Positions 36,801 through 46,980 of a stretch of DNA of 64,000 nt are shown here, piece by piece; the first letter of the stretch is position 1; every line of letters begins with the position of its first letter. The DNA comes from Terrabacter sp. Ter38 (lineage in GTDB: Bacteria > Actinomycetota > Actinomycetes > Actinomycetales > Dermatophilaceae): NCBI RefSeq assembly GCF_024519435.1, contig NZ_JALJRZ010000001.1, positions 992,001 through 1,056,000 on the forward strand, in the 5' to 3' direction. The translations under genes and the position numbers were made by a program. The notes under the pieces are model-generated. The model worked only from the letters and a program-made list of their open reading frames with translations. It was not told the DNA's origin and did no database searches.

Positions 36801-38419
36801 GCACCGCCCTCGGCATCTGCCTGGGCATCGCACTGATCCTCGCCCTGACGGCGGCGACGGGCTACTTCGTCGCCCAGGAGTTCGCCTACGTCGCCGTCGA
36901 CCGCAACGCCCTCAAGCAGCTCGCGGCCGAGGGTGACGCGCCGGCCGAACGCGCCCTGCGCGTCACGTCGCAGCTGTCGTTCACGTTGTCGGCCTCCCAG
37001 TTCGGCATCACCGTGACCGCCCTGCTCGTCGGCTACGTCTCCGAGCCCCTCGTCGGCGCGGGCATCGCCGAGCTACTCGACCCCTCGATGTCGTATGCCG
37101 CCCGGCTGAGCCTCTCGGTCACAGCCGTCCTCGTCTTCTCGACCGTCGTGCAGATGGTCTTCGGCGAGCTCGCGCCCAAGAACCTCGCCATCGCGCGGAC
37201 CGTGCCCCTGGCCCGCTCTCTGAGCCGGTCGACGCTCGCCTACCTCACCGTGGCCGGGCCGATCGTGCGGCTCTTCGACCGTTCGTCGACGGCCTTGCTG
37301 CGCACGGTCGGGATCGAGCCCGTGGAGGAGCTCGAGCAGGGCGCGACGGCCGAGGACCTCACCCGCATCATCGACGAGTCGCACGCGGGCGGCCTGCTCG
37401 ACGACGACCTGTCCGACGTGCTCGAGGGCGGCCTGCGCTTCCGCGAGCTGGATGCGGGAGACGTCATGACGCCGCGCGTGCGCGTCACGACGATCCACGC
37501 CGACGCACCGGTCTCGGCCCTCGTCGACCTGCTCGGCACCGGCTGGTCACGCTTCCCGGTGACCGGCCGCGACGGTGACGACATCGTCGGGGTCGCCGGC
37601 ATCGCCGAGGTGCTGGGCGTCGAGCCCGACCTGCGCAGCACGACGACCGTGGGCTCCGTCGTCTCGGACCCGACCGTCGTCCCGACGAGCGCTCCGCTGC
37701 CTCGCGTCCTCGAGCAGATCCGGGCCGACCACCGGCAGCTGGCCGTCGTCGTCGACGAGCACGGCGGCTTCGCCGGCATCGTCACCTTCGAGGACATCGC
37801 CGAGGAGGTCGTCGGCGAGATCCTCGACGAGGACGACTCCCCGGAGCCGGGCGTCGTCGAGACGGGGACCGACACCTGGCTCGTCCCGGGCCACCTGCGC
37901 CTCGACGAGCTCGACACCGCGACCGAGCTGCGCCTCGCGAGCAGCGACGAGTACTCCACCATCAGCGGACTCATCCTCGAGGACCTGGGCCGCACGGCCG
38001 TCGTCGGCGACGAGGTCCACGTCGAGGCACGCCGCGAGGTCGTGTCCGACGGTCACCACGAGTCCGATGGAGACGGGGCCGACGTCCGCGCCGGTGACGC
38101 CGACGAGAACGCCGAGACGTCCGGCGACCACGAGTCCCGGGGGCACTCGGGCGCCCCGCTCGCGCACCACCGTGAGCACGACCGTGAGCACGACCGCGAG
38201 CACCGGCACCTGCCGGTCTCGGTCCGCCTCACCGTCGAGGCCGTCGAGCGACACGTCCCGTCGGCGGTGCGCGTCGAGGTGCTCGACCTCATGTCCGACC
38301 TCGAGGCCCTCGACACCTTCACCGACACCGACACCGACGCCGACACCGACGGGTCGGACGTGGAGGGCGCCGATGCGACCGACCCCACGGCCGGCTCACG
38401 GACGGAGGCCGGCCGATGA
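36797..38419 (+). CDS. CNNM/CorC-type membrane protein (DUF21-CBS-CorC) with low-complexity insertion
   Basis: 540 aa. DUF21 membrane domain at about 5-190 (FVAQEFAYVAVDRNALKQLA; FGELAPKNLAIARTVPLARS is the hallmark). A CBS pair lies at about 215-340 (VMTPRVRVTTIHADAPVSAL, VVDEHGGFAGIVTFEDI then AEEVVGEI). A CorC_HlyC domain begins at about 355 and is split near 413-468 by an Asp/His/Glu-rich insert containing HDREHDREH. It resumes at SVRLTVEAVERHVPSAV and ends in a Thr-Asp repeat tail. The family is linked to Mg2+/Co2+ export and is often annotated hemolysin. It overlaps the next paralogue by ATGA. Confidence 0.82.
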   Translation: MSTALGICLGIALILALTAATGYFVAQEFAYVAVDRNALKQLAAEGDAPAERALRVTSQLSFTLSASQFGITVTALLVGYVSEPLVGAGIAELLDPSMSYAARLSLSVTAVLVFSTVVQMVFGELAPKNLAIARTVPLARSLSRSTLAYLTVAGPIVRLFDRSSTALLRTVGIEPVEELEQGATAEDLTRIIDESHAGGLLDDDLSDVLEGGLRFRELDAGDVMTPRVRVTTIHADAPVSALVDLLGTGWSRFPVTGRDGDDIVGVAGIAEVLGVEPDLRSTTTVGSVVSDPTVVPTSAPLPRVLEQIRADHRQLAVVVDEHGGFAGIVTFEDIAEEVVGEILDEDDSPEPGVVETGTDTWLVPGHLRLDELDTATELRLASSDEYSTISGLILEDLGRTAVVGDEVHVEARREVVSDGHHESDGDGADVRAGDADENAETSGDHESRGHSGAPLAHHREHDREHDREHRHLPVSVRLTVEAVERHVPSAVRVEVLDLMSDLEALDTFTDTDTDADTDGSDVEGADATDPTAGSRTEAGR

Positions 38420-39429
38420 CGACCGCCCTGCTCGTCTCGCTCCTGCTCCTCGTCCTCAACGCGTTCTTCGTCGCAGCGGAGTTCGCGCTCGTGGCCAGCA
38501 AGCGCCACCGGCTCGAGGACCTCGCCGAGCGCGGCAGCGTCGCGGCGCGGGCCGCCGTGCGCGGCAGCCGCGAGCTCTCGCTCATGCTCGCCGGCGCCCA
38601 GCTCGGCATCACGCTGTGCACACTGGGGCTCGGCTCGCTGGCCAAGCCGGCCGTGGCGGAGCTGCTCACCCCGGTGTTCACCTTCGCGCGCGTCCCGGAG
38701 GCGGCGGCATACGTCGTCTCCGTCGTGCTGGCCGTCGGCATCGTCGTGTTCCTGCACATGGTCGTCGGCGAGATGGCCCCCAAGTCGTGGGCCATCGCCC
38801 ACCCCGAGCGTTCGGCGGTGCTGCTGGCGCTGCCGTTCCGCGGTTTCGCGCGGGTCATGCGCCCGGCGCTCAGCCTGCTCAACGCCATGGCCAACGGCTG
38901 TCTGCGCCTCGTCGGCGTGACGCCTCAGGACGAGCTCGGCCAGGTCCACGGCCCCAAGGAGCTGCAGCTGCTCATTGCGAGCTCGAAGGACCACGGCATG
39001 CTCGCCGAGCCCGAGCACCGCGTCCTGGCCGGTGCCATCGACCTCGACACGACACCGGTCCGCGAGGTCCTCGTCCCCACCGAGCGGGCCGTCGGGGTCC
39101 CCACGACCGCGACCTGCGCGGACGCCGAGGCCGTCTCGCGTGACACCGGTCGCTCGAGGCTGGTCGTCCGGGAGGGCGACACGCCGGTGGGCATCGCCCA
39201 TGTGCGCGACATCGTCCGCGCCGCTCCCGGCGCGCCCGTCACGACCGTCACGTCCCCGGCGGTCCACGTCGACGCCGGCCTCTCGCTGCTCGACACCGTG
39301 TCGGCGATGCGGGCGCAGCACGTCCAGCTCGTCCTCGTCGACGGCGCGTCGGGCCCGATCGGTCTCGTGACGATGGAGGACCTTCTCGAGCGCGTCCTCG
39401 GCCAGTTCGACGACGAGACGGACGCGTAG
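38416..39429 (+). CDS. CNNM/CorC-type membrane protein (DUF21-CBS), second paralogue
   Basis: 337 aa. The DUF21 domain includes FFVAAEFALVASKRHRLEDL and VVGEMAPKSWAIAHPERSAV. CBS repeats follow (LDTTPVREVLVPTERAVGVP, SRLVVREGDTPVGIAHVRDI, GPIGLVTMEDLLERVLGQF). It stops before the CorC_HlyC domain found in the first paralogue. The pair therefore looks like a heteromeric ion transporter with one full and one short subunit, as in other actinobacteria. The ATG overlaps the upstream stop, and a strong hairpin follows. Confidence 0.85.
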   Translation: MTTALLVSLLLLVLNAFFVAAEFALVASKRHRLEDLAERGSVAARAAVRGSRELSLMLAGAQLGITLCTLGLGSLAKPAVAELLTPVFTFARVPEAAAYVVSVVLAVGIVVFLHMVVGEMAPKSWAIAHPERSAVLLALPFRGFARVMRPALSLLNAMANGCLRLVGVTPQDELGQVHGPKELQLLIASSKDHGMLAEPEHRVLAGAIDLDTTPVREVLVPTERAVGVPTTATCADAEAVSRDTGRSRLVVREGDTPVGIAHVRDIVRAAPGAPVTTVTSPAVHVDAGLSLLDTVSAMRAQHVQLVLVDGASGPIGLVTMEDLLERVLGQFDDETDA

Positions 39430-39526
39430 CGCTCGTCCGTCCCGGACCGGCCGGACGCGTACCGCCGTGTCACGGGCGACGCTGGGCTCGGCTCCTGCTG
39501 GTCGTCGCCTCGGGGCTTCCTCCGAG

Positions 39527-39570
39527 CCTCCTGCAGGTCCCCTCCGAGCTTCCTGCAGGTCCCCTCCGAG
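39527..39570. repeat. Two near-identical 22-bp tandem repeats
   Basis: CCTCCTGCAGGTCCCCTCCGAG (39527-39548) and CTTCCTGCAGGTCCCCTCCGAG (39549-39570) differ at one base. A partial copy (CTTCCTCCGAG) precedes them. The second copy forms the left arm of the terminator stem. Confidence 0.6.
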
Positions 39571-39587
39571 CCCGCTCGGAGGGGACC
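39558..39587 (+). terminator. Hairpin terminator after the CNNM pair
   Basis: GGTCCCCTCCGAG (39558-39570), loop CCCG, CTCGGAGGGGACC (39575-39587): a perfect 13-bp stem without a T tract. Confidence 0.6.
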
Positions 39588-39874
39588 GCGTGCCCGTCGG
39601 CGGGCGTCAGCGGATCCGCTCGGGGCGCCCGGCCGACCCCGTCACGGCCTCACGACGCCGGGCGGCGGGTGCGGGCGATCTTCCGGTCGTGCGCGCCAGG
39701 TCGCCGGAAGATCTCCTCCGAGTCACGATTCGGCCAAGTCGGTTGCTGACCGTGTCAAGCCGCTGAATGATGAAGCGCGCGGTCGTGGGGGCGGTAGGTT
39801 GCGGCTGCTACCCAGCATGTTGGAGGGCCGACCCGGTCTCCGGCACCGATCACGACCCGGAGGTGACGGCACCC
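39588..39874 (+). other. Non-coding region before the peptide transporter operon
   Basis: No credible gene here. It must hold the operon promoter, but no TAnnnT with leaderless spacing is present. GGAGGTGA lies about 9 bases before the ATG at 39875, so this mRNA has a 5' leader. An upstream frame opening at 39767 (MMKRAVVGAVGCGCYPACW) is in phase, but it has poor codon choice and is judged not to be the true start. Confidence 0.4.
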
Positions 39875-40867
39875 ATGAGCACTCCCCTTGACCTCGAGCC
39901 CGGCGCGACCTCGGCGGAGCCCGAGTCCGTCCTGCAGGGCGAGGGACACATCGAGGGGCGGTCGCTCGGTCAGATCGCCTGGTCGCGGCTCAAGCGCGAC
40001 AAGGTCGCCCTCGCCGGCGGCTTCTTCGTCCTCTACCTCATCGTCGTCGCGATCGCCGCGCCGCTCGTCGTCGGCCTGCTCGGCCACCCGCCGAACGAGT
40101 TCCACCAGGAGCTCATCGACCCGAACACCCAGATCCCGATCGGCCCGTACGGCGGCATGTCCTGGGACTTCCTCTACGGTCTCGAGCCGGTCAACGGCCG
40201 CGACATCTTCAGCCGCGTCATCTACGGCTCGCAGGTCTCCCTGCTCATCGCCTTCCTCGCGACCCTGCTCTCGGTGGTCATCGGCACGGTCCTCGGCGTC
40301 GTCGCCGGCTTCTTCGGCGGCACCATCGACACCCTGATCAGCCGCACGATGGACGTCTTCCTCGCCTTCCCGCTCCTCGTCTTCGCGCTGGCCCTCGCCG
40401 GCGTCGTGCCCGACGAGGCGTTCGGGCTCAAGGGCGACGCGCTGCGCATCTCCGTCATCGTCTTCATCATCGGCTTCTTCAACTGGCCCTACATCGGCCG
40501 CATCGTGCGCGGGCAGACCCTGTCGCTGCGTGAGCGTGAGTTCGTCGACGCGGCACGCAGCCTCGGGGCGCGCACGCCCTACATCCTCTTCAAGGAGCTG
40601 CTGCCCAACCTCCTGGCGCCGATCCTCGTCTACGCGACGCTGCTCATCCCGAGCAACATCCTCTTCGAGGCCGGCCTGTCGTTCCTCGGTGTCGGTGTGC
40701 AGCCGCCCACGGCCACGTGGGGCGGCATGCTCTCCGACGCCGCCCAGTGGTACCAGATCGACCCCTGGTTCATGCTCTGGCCCGGCCTCGCCATCTTCGT
40801 GACGGTGCTGGCCTTCAACCTCTTCGGGGACGGCCTGCGTGACGCCCTCGATCCGCGGTCTCGGTAA
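39875..40867 (+). CDS. Peptide ABC transporter permease, OppC/DppC type
   Basis: 330 aa. The N-terminal helix at about 47-70 is preceded by an OppC-N segment (SLGQIAWSRLKRDKVALAGG). The permease core has the EAA loop REREFVDAARSLGARTPYIL near 220-245 and ends LFGDGLRDALDPRSR, typical of OppC/DppC. Six membrane helices. It imports di- or oligopeptides with the partner permease at 42811 and the ATPases at 43821 and 45028. Unusually it comes first in the operon, before the binding protein. GGAGGTGA precedes the ATG. Confidence 0.9.
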   Translation: MSTPLDLEPGATSAEPESVLQGEGHIEGRSLGQIAWSRLKRDKVALAGGFFVLYLIVVAIAAPLVVGLLGHPPNEFHQELIDPNTQIPIGPYGGMSWDFLYGLEPVNGRDIFSRVIYGSQVSLLIAFLATLLSVVIGTVLGVVAGFFGGTIDTLISRTMDVFLAFPLLVFALALAGVVPDEAFGLKGDALRISVIVFIIGFFNWPYIGRIVRGQTLSLREREFVDAARSLGARTPYILFKELLPNLLAPILVYATLLIPSNILFEAGLSFLGVGVQPPTATWGGMLSDAAQWYQIDPWFMLWPGLAIFVTVLAFNLFGDGLRDALDPRSR

Positions 40868-40912
40868 CCCACCGCAGGCCGCATCCCGCAACACGAAGGA
40901 GCGCATCCACTC

Positions 40913-42694
40913 ATGAGAAACACACGCGTGATGGTGGCCGCGACCGCGGCCGCCCTCGCCTTGGGTCTGTCCGCGTGCGCGGGCAGCACGACGCCGGGCA
41001 CGACGCCCAGCGGCGGCACGGCCGGAGGTGGAGCGGGAGCGACTCCCACCGCGAACGCTGCCCTGACCGCGGTCTTCAACCCGTCCGACAAGAAGGGCGG
41101 AACCCTGCGCTTCGGCATCTCCAGCGACTGGGACTCCGTCGACCCCGGCGACACGTACTACGGCCTGTCGTGGGACTTCCTGCGCAACTACGCCCGTCAG
41201 CTCGTGTCGTTCAAGTCGGCCCCGGGCAAGGAAGGCGCGCAGCTCGTGCCCGACCTCGCCACGTCGCTCGGCAAGGCCAGCGACGGCAACAAGACGTGGA
41301 CGTACACCCTCAAGGACGGCCTGAAGTACGAGGACGGCTCGCCGATCACGACCAAGGACATCAAGTACGCCGTCGCGCGACAGCTCGACAAGGGCACGTT
41401 CCCCAACGGCCCGACGTACTTCAACGACTTCCTCGCAGGCGTCCCCGATGGCTACTCGGTCTACAAGGACAAGAACCTCGACGACCTCAAGGCGATCGAG
41501 ACGCCCGACGACAAGACGATCATCTTCCACCTCAGCAAGCCCTTCGCCGGCTTCGACTACTTCGCCCAGCTGTCCTCCACGTCACCCGTGCCGGTGGCCA
41601 AGGACACCGGCACGAAGTACAAGGAGCACGTCATCTCGAGCGGGCCCTACAAGTTCTCGGTCTACCAGACGGGCAAGCGCATCGAGCTCGTCCGCAACGA
41701 CCAGTACGACCCGGCGACCGACACGGACACGGGCCGCAAGGCGCTCCCGGACAAGATCACCGTCGAGATCGGCCTCAACGCCGCTGACCTCGACAACCGC
41801 CTCATGGCCGGTGACCTCGACATCGACCTGGCCGGCACCGGTGTGCAGGCCGCGGCCCAGGGCAAGATCCTCGCAGACCCGAACCTCAAGGCCCGGACGG
41901 ACAACCCGACGACCGCGCGCGCCAACTACGCGCAGATCAACAGCGACGTCGCGCCGTTCGACAACATCGACTGCCGCAAGGCCGTCATCTTCGCCACTGA
42001 CAAGACGGGCTACCAGCGCGCCTACGGCGGCGACATCGGCGGCACCATCGCCACGGGTCTGCTGCCCCCGATCATCCCGGGCTTCCAGGAGATGGACCTC
42101 TACAACTCCAAGTCCAAGCCGACCGGAGACGTCGACTCGGCCAAGGCCGCGCTCACCAAGTGTGGTCAGCCGAACGGTTTCGAGACGAACATCTCCTACC
42201 GTCCGGAGCGCCCGAAGGAGAAGGCAGCCGCCGAGTCGATGCAGCAGTCGCTCGCCAAGATCGGCGTCAAGCTGACGCTCAAGCCCTACCCGGCTGGTGA
42301 CTACTTCAAGCTCTACGCCGGCAAGCCGGACTTCGCCAAGGCCAACAAGCTCGGCCTCATGGTGATGAGCTGGGGTGCTGACTGGCCGGACGGCTTCGGC
42401 TTCCTCCAGCAGATCGTCGACAGCCGCGTCATCCGCCCCGCGGGCAACACCAACCTCGGCATCAAGATCCCCGAGGTCGACAAGCTCATGGACCAGGCGC
42501 TCAACGAGGCCGACACGACCAAGCGTGAGGCCATCTGGGGCCAGATCGACAAGGTCGTCATGGAGCAGGCACAGGTGATCCCCGGCGTCTGGCCCAAGTC
42601 GCTGCTCTTCCGCCCGGACACGATCGCCAACGTGTTCGTCAACGACGGCTACTCCTACTACGACTACGCCTCGACGGGCGTCGCCAACCCGTGA
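40913..42694 (+). CDS. Peptide ABC transporter family-5 solute-binding lipoprotein
   Basis: 593 aa. The signal peptide ends ALGLSACAGSTTP, with a clear lipobox and Cys22. A Gly/Thr/Pro linker follows. The SBP_bac_5 domain has KGGTLRFGISSDWDSVDPGD, YTLKDGLKYEDGSPITTKDI and GLMVMSWGADWPDGFGFLQQ. It binds peptides outside the membrane and hands them to the permease pair. AAGGAGCGCATCCACTC lies before the ATG. Lysine is frequent and always AAG, giving this gene a highly expressed look. It is distant from the other binding protein at 31960. Confidence 0.9.
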   Translation: MRNTRVMVAATAAALALGLSACAGSTTPGTTPSGGTAGGGAGATPTANAALTAVFNPSDKKGGTLRFGISSDWDSVDPGDTYYGLSWDFLRNYARQLVSFKSAPGKEGAQLVPDLATSLGKASDGNKTWTYTLKDGLKYEDGSPITTKDIKYAVARQLDKGTFPNGPTYFNDFLAGVPDGYSVYKDKNLDDLKAIETPDDKTIIFHLSKPFAGFDYFAQLSSTSPVPVAKDTGTKYKEHVISSGPYKFSVYQTGKRIELVRNDQYDPATDTDTGRKALPDKITVEIGLNAADLDNRLMAGDLDIDLAGTGVQAAAQGKILADPNLKARTDNPTTARANYAQINSDVAPFDNIDCRKAVIFATDKTGYQRAYGGDIGGTIATGLLPPIIPGFQEMDLYNSKSKPTGDVDSAKAALTKCGQPNGFETNISYRPERPKEKAAAESMQQSLAKIGVKLTLKPYPAGDYFKLYAGKPDFAKANKLGLMVMSWGADWPDGFGFLQQIVDSRVIRPAGNTNLGIKIPEVDKLMDQALNEADTTKREAIWGQIDKVVMEQAQVIPGVWPKSLLFRPDTIANVFVNDGYSYYDYASTGVANP

Positions 42695-42699
42695 CCCAC

Positions 42700-42717
42700 G
42701 GACCCGTCCTCGGGTCC
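42700..42717 (+). other. Hairpin between binding-protein and permease genes
   Basis: GGACCCG-TCCT-CGGGTCC begins 6 bases after the binding-protein stop. It is followed at 42721-42730 by the palindrome GGTTCGAACC and TTTT. Such elements usually protect the upstream mRNA or cause partial termination, so the binding protein is made in excess. Confidence 0.5.
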
Positions 42718-42754
42718 TCCGGTTCGAACCTTTTCATCGAAAGTAGGTGAAGGC

Positions 42755-42817
42755 GTGACGCGGCGACGGGCAGCACCGAGCTGCTCGTCGTCGCGTCCGG
42801 CCACCACATCGTGCTGA
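42755..42817 (+). CDS. Possible 20-aa leader ORF coupled to the permease gene
   Basis: GTG at 42755 with AGGTGA 5 bases upstream; the frame reads VTRRRAAPSCSSSRPATTSC and stops at 42815-42817. The stop overlaps the GTG of the permease (GTGCTGA). The permease start has no Shine-Dalgarno of its own. Translational coupling is the simplest reading. An alternative is that the Shine-Dalgarno served a longer permease N-terminus that has lost its frame. Confidence 0.4.
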   Translation: MTRRRAAPSCSSSRPATTSC

Positions 42818-43824
42818 CGTACCTGATCCGCCGGCTCTTCGCCGCCATCCTGCTGCTCTTCATCGTGAGCGCGGTCGTCTTCGTGATCTTCTTCCTCGTG
42901 CCCCGCATCGGCGGTGCCACGGCGGACGACCTGGCCTCGCGCTACGTCGGCAAGAGCGCCGGCGAGGCCCAGATCCACGCACAGGCGATCAAGCTCGGCT
43001 TCACCGACCCGATCTGGGTGCAGTACGGCCGCTTCGTCAAGGGCGTCCTCACGGGATCCGACTACGACACCGGCGCCGGCATCGACCACTGCCCGGCCCC
43101 GTGCCTCGGCTACTCCTACATCACGCAGAACCCGGTGCTTCCCGACATCCTCGACCGCCTCCCCGTCACAGGGATCCTCGCGGCGGGCGCCGCGTTCCTG
43201 TGGCTCGTCGGCGGCGTCGGCACCGGCGTCATCTCCGCGCTCAAGCGCGGTAGCGCGCTCGACCGCGGCTTCATGGGCGTCGCCCTCGCCGGCGTGTCCC
43301 TCCCCATCTTCTTCACCGGGCTGCTCTCGCTGACGATCTTCAGCTACGGCCTGAAATGGACGTATGCCGGTGGCGCGAGTCCCATGGACGCCACCAGTCC
43401 GCTCGACCTCGTCCATCGCATGCTGCTGCCCTGGATCACGCTCGCCTTCCTCTACGCGGCCTCGTACGCCCGCCTGACCCGCGCCGGGATGCTCGAGACG
43501 ATGAACGAGGACTACATCCGCACGGCCCGGGCGAAGGGACTCCGGGAGCACGACGTCGTCGTCAGGCACGGGCTGCGCTCGGCCCTGACGCCCATCCTCA
43601 CGATCTTCGGTCTCGATCTCGGGCTCCTGCTCGGCGGCGCGGTGCTGACGGAGACGACGTTCTCGCTCCAGGGCATCGGCTACTACGCTGTCCAGGCGAT
43701 CACGAACAACGACCTCCCGAAGGTGCTCGGCGTGACGCTCTTCGGCGCCGTGTTCGTCATCTTCGCGAGCCTCATCGTCGACCTCCTCTACGCCGTCCTC
43801 GACCCCAGGGTGCGCACCTCATGA
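42811..43824 (+). CDS. Peptide ABC transporter permease, OppB/DppB type
   Basis: 337 aa. LTYLIRRLFAAILLLFIVSA then FIIFFLVPRIGG-like sequence is the canonical DppB start. A periplasmic-side insert (about 65-105) contains two Cys (HCPAPCLGYS). The EAA loop is MNEDYIRTARAKGLREHDVV near 230-250, and the end is VFASLIVDLLYAVLDPRVR-like. Six helices. It forms the channel with the permease at 39875. It starts at GTG 42811 and overlaps the ATPase gene by ATGA. Confidence 0.88.
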   Translation: MLTYLIRRLFAAILLLFIVSAVVFVIFFLVPRIGGATADDLASRYVGKSAGEAQIHAQAIKLGFTDPIWVQYGRFVKGVLTGSDYDTGAGIDHCPAPCLGYSYITQNPVLPDILDRLPVTGILAAGAAFLWLVGGVGTGVISALKRGSALDRGFMGVALAGVSLPIFFTGLLSLTIFSYGLKWTYAGGASPMDATSPLDLVHRMLLPWITLAFLYAASYARLTRAGMLETMNEDYIRTARAKGLREHDVVVRHGLRSALTPILTIFGLDLGLLLGGAVLTETTFSLQGIGYYAVQAITNNDLPKVLGVTLFGAVFVIFASLIVDLLYAVLDPRVRTS

Positions 43825-44960
43825 GCCAGTCCACCAACGAGACCACGAGCCGCGCGGACGCCCGGACGCGCCGCAGCGACAAGGGCGGCGCCCCGTCGGC
43901 GAACACCCTCGACGGCATCGGGGGCCTGGGTGCCCCGGCGGCCGACGCCTTCCTGTCCGTGCGTGACCTCCGCGTCCACTTCCCCACCGACGACGGCGTC
44001 GTGAAGTCCGTCGACGGGCTCTCGTTCGACGTGGCCCGCGGCAAGACGCTCGGCATCGTCGGTGAGTCCGGCTCGGGCAAGAGCGTCACGAGCATGTCGA
44101 TCATGGGCCTGCACAAGCCCGGCACGGTCCGGATGACGGGCTCGATCAAGCTGGACGAGACCGAGCTCATCGGCGCCAAGCCCGAGCGCGTGCGCGAGCT
44201 TCGCGGCAAGCGGATGGCGATGATCTTCCAGGACCCGCTCTCGGCGATGCACCCGTTCTACACGGTCGGCCACCAGATCATCGAGGCCTACCGGATCCAC
44301 AACAAGGTCAGCACGTCCGTCGCGAAGAAGCACGCGATCGACATGCTCGGACGCGTGGGCATCCCCCAGCCGTCGAGCCGGGTCGACGACTACCCGCACC
44401 AGTTCTCGGGCGGGATGCGCCAGCGCGCCATGATCGCGATGGCCCTGTCGTGCGACCCCGACCTGCTCATCGCCGACGAGCCGACGACCGCGCTCGACGT
44501 GACGGTGCAGGCCCAGATCCTCGACCTCATCCGTGACCTCCAGTCGGAGTTCAACTCGGCCGTCATCCTCATCACCCACGACCTCGGGGTCGTCGCCGAG
44601 CTCTCCGACGACATCATGGTGATGTATGCCGGTCGCTCGGTCGAGTACGCCACCGCCGACGAGGTCTTCACCCGGCCCCAGCACCCCTACACGTGGGGTC
44701 TGCTCAGCTCGATGCCGCGCCTCGACCGCGTGCGCACGGAGCGCCTGCGCCCGATCAAGGGCGCCCCGCCCAGCCTCATCAACGTGCCGTCGGGCTGCCC
44801 GTTCCACCCGCGGTGCGCCTACGCCGACCGCACGGGCGGGCTGAGCCAGTCCGAGCGACCACCGTTCGCCGAGACGTACCCGGGCCACTACTCCGCGTGC
44901 CACCTCACCCGCGAGGAGCGGACCGCCATCTGGGAGAACGACATCAGGCCGACGCTGTGA
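43821..44960 (+). CDS. Peptide ABC transporter ATPase, OppD/DppD type
   Basis: 379 aa. A 45-residue variable N-terminus is followed by Walker [10 protein letters not shown], the Q-loop [11 protein letters not shown], signature [15 protein letters not shown], Walker [13 protein letters not shown] and H-loop [11 protein letters not shown]. The C-terminal oligopeptide domain contains [12 protein letters not shown] and a later Cys (YSACHLT), the Cys pattern that can bind a 4Fe-4S cluster in DppD-like ATPases. It energises peptide import from the cytosolic side. It works as a heterodimer with the protein at 45028. Confidence 0.92.
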   Translation: MSQSTNETTSRADARTRRSDKGGAPSANTLDGIGGLGAPAADAFLSVRDLRVHFPTDDGVVKSVDGLSFDVARGKTLGIVGESGSGKSVTSMSIMGLHKPGTVRMTGSIKLDETELIGAKPERVRELRGKRMAMIFQDPLSAMHPFYTVGHQIIEAYRIHNKVSTSVAKKHAIDMLGRVGIPQPSSRVDDYPHQFSGGMRQRAMIAMALSCDPDLLIADEPTTALDVTVQAQILDLIRDLQSEFNSAVILITHDLGVVAELSDDIMVMYAGRSVEYATADEVFTRPQHPYTWGLLSSMPRLDRVRTERLRPIKGAPPSLINVPSGCPFHPRCAYADRTGGLSQSERPPFAETYPGHYSACHLTREERTAIWENDIRPTL

Positions 44961-45027
44961 AGCCTGCACCGTCCGTCCACGCCCGGTCCGGTCGCACAGC
45001 CCGCGACCTCAGCACAGGAGCCCCATC

Positions 45028-46182
<1,155 letters not shown>

Positions 46183-46223
46183 CCTCCGGGAAGCAATGCC
46201 CGGTCGCCGTCGTTGAGCGGGGC

Positions 46224-46943
46224 ATGAAGGTCGAGATCTGGTCTGACATCGCCTGCCCGTGGTGCTACATCGGCAAGCGCCGCTTCGAGAAGGCGCTCGC
46301 GGCGTTCCCGCACCGGGACGAGGTCGAGGTGCAGTGGCGCAGCTACCAGCTCGACCCCACCCTGCCCGACCACCACGACGGCACGGAGCTCGACTACCTC
46401 GTCGACCGCAAGGGCATGTCGCGCGCCCAGGTGAGCCAGATGTTCGGCCAGGTGACGGCGATCGCCGCCGACGAGGGGCTGCGCTACGACTTCGGGTCCG
46501 TCGTCGTGGCCAACACCTTCGCGGGGCACGAGCTGCTCCACCTCGCGCAGGCCCGCGGTGTAGGCGACGAGGTCAAGGAGGCGCTGCTGTCGGCGCACTT
46601 CGAGCACGAGGAGGACATCGGCGACCGTGAGGTCCTCGTCCGCATCGGCACGGAGGCCGGCCTCGACGCCGACGAGATCGCGCGCGACCTCGCGACACAC
46701 ACGTGGCGGGACGCGGTCCTCGCCGACATCACCGCCGCGAACTCCCTTGGCATCAGAGGCGTTCCGTTCTTCGTGCTCGACGAGAAGTACGGTGTGTCCG
46801 GTGCTCAACCCACCGAGGTCTTCACCCGGGCGCTCGAGCAGGCGTGGCGCGAGTCGCACCCCCTCGTCATGCTCCAGCCCGTGGCGACGGGGATCGCCAC
46901 CGACGCCACCGGCGCGGTCGCCTGCGGGCCCGACGGCTGCTGA
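46224..46943 (+). CDS. DsbA-family oxidoreductase, FrnE-like
   Basis: 239 aa. IWSDIACPWCYIGKRRFEKA puts the CPWC active site at residues 12-15, within a thioredoxin fold with a helical insertion. NTFAGHELLHLAQARGVGDE and SLGIRGVPFFVLDEKYGVSG (cis-Pro loop) are typical of the FrnE/YwbO cytosolic group. No signal peptide, so it acts in the cytosol, probably as a disulfide isomerase or in mycothiol-linked redox. It lies 41 bases after the transporter operon and may be read through from it. Confidence 0.85.
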   Translation: MKVEIWSDIACPWCYIGKRRFEKALAAFPHRDEVEVQWRSYQLDPTLPDHHDGTELDYLVDRKGMSRAQVSQMFGQVTAIAADEGLRYDFGSVVVANTFAGHELLHLAQARGVGDEVKEALLSAHFEHEEDIGDREVLVRIGTEAGLDADEIARDLATHTWRDAVLADITAANSLGIRGVPFFVLDEKYGVSGAQPTEVFTRALEQAWRESHPLVMLQPVATGIATDATGAVACGPDGC

Positions 46944-46980
46944 GCGCTCGCCCCGGGGACAGCCCGCATCGCGTTGCCGG

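Noticed and set aside
39767-39874. Longer N-terminus of the DppC permease (MMKRAVVG...)
   Set aside because: Cys-rich, non-family sequence; GGAGGTGA points to ATG 39875.
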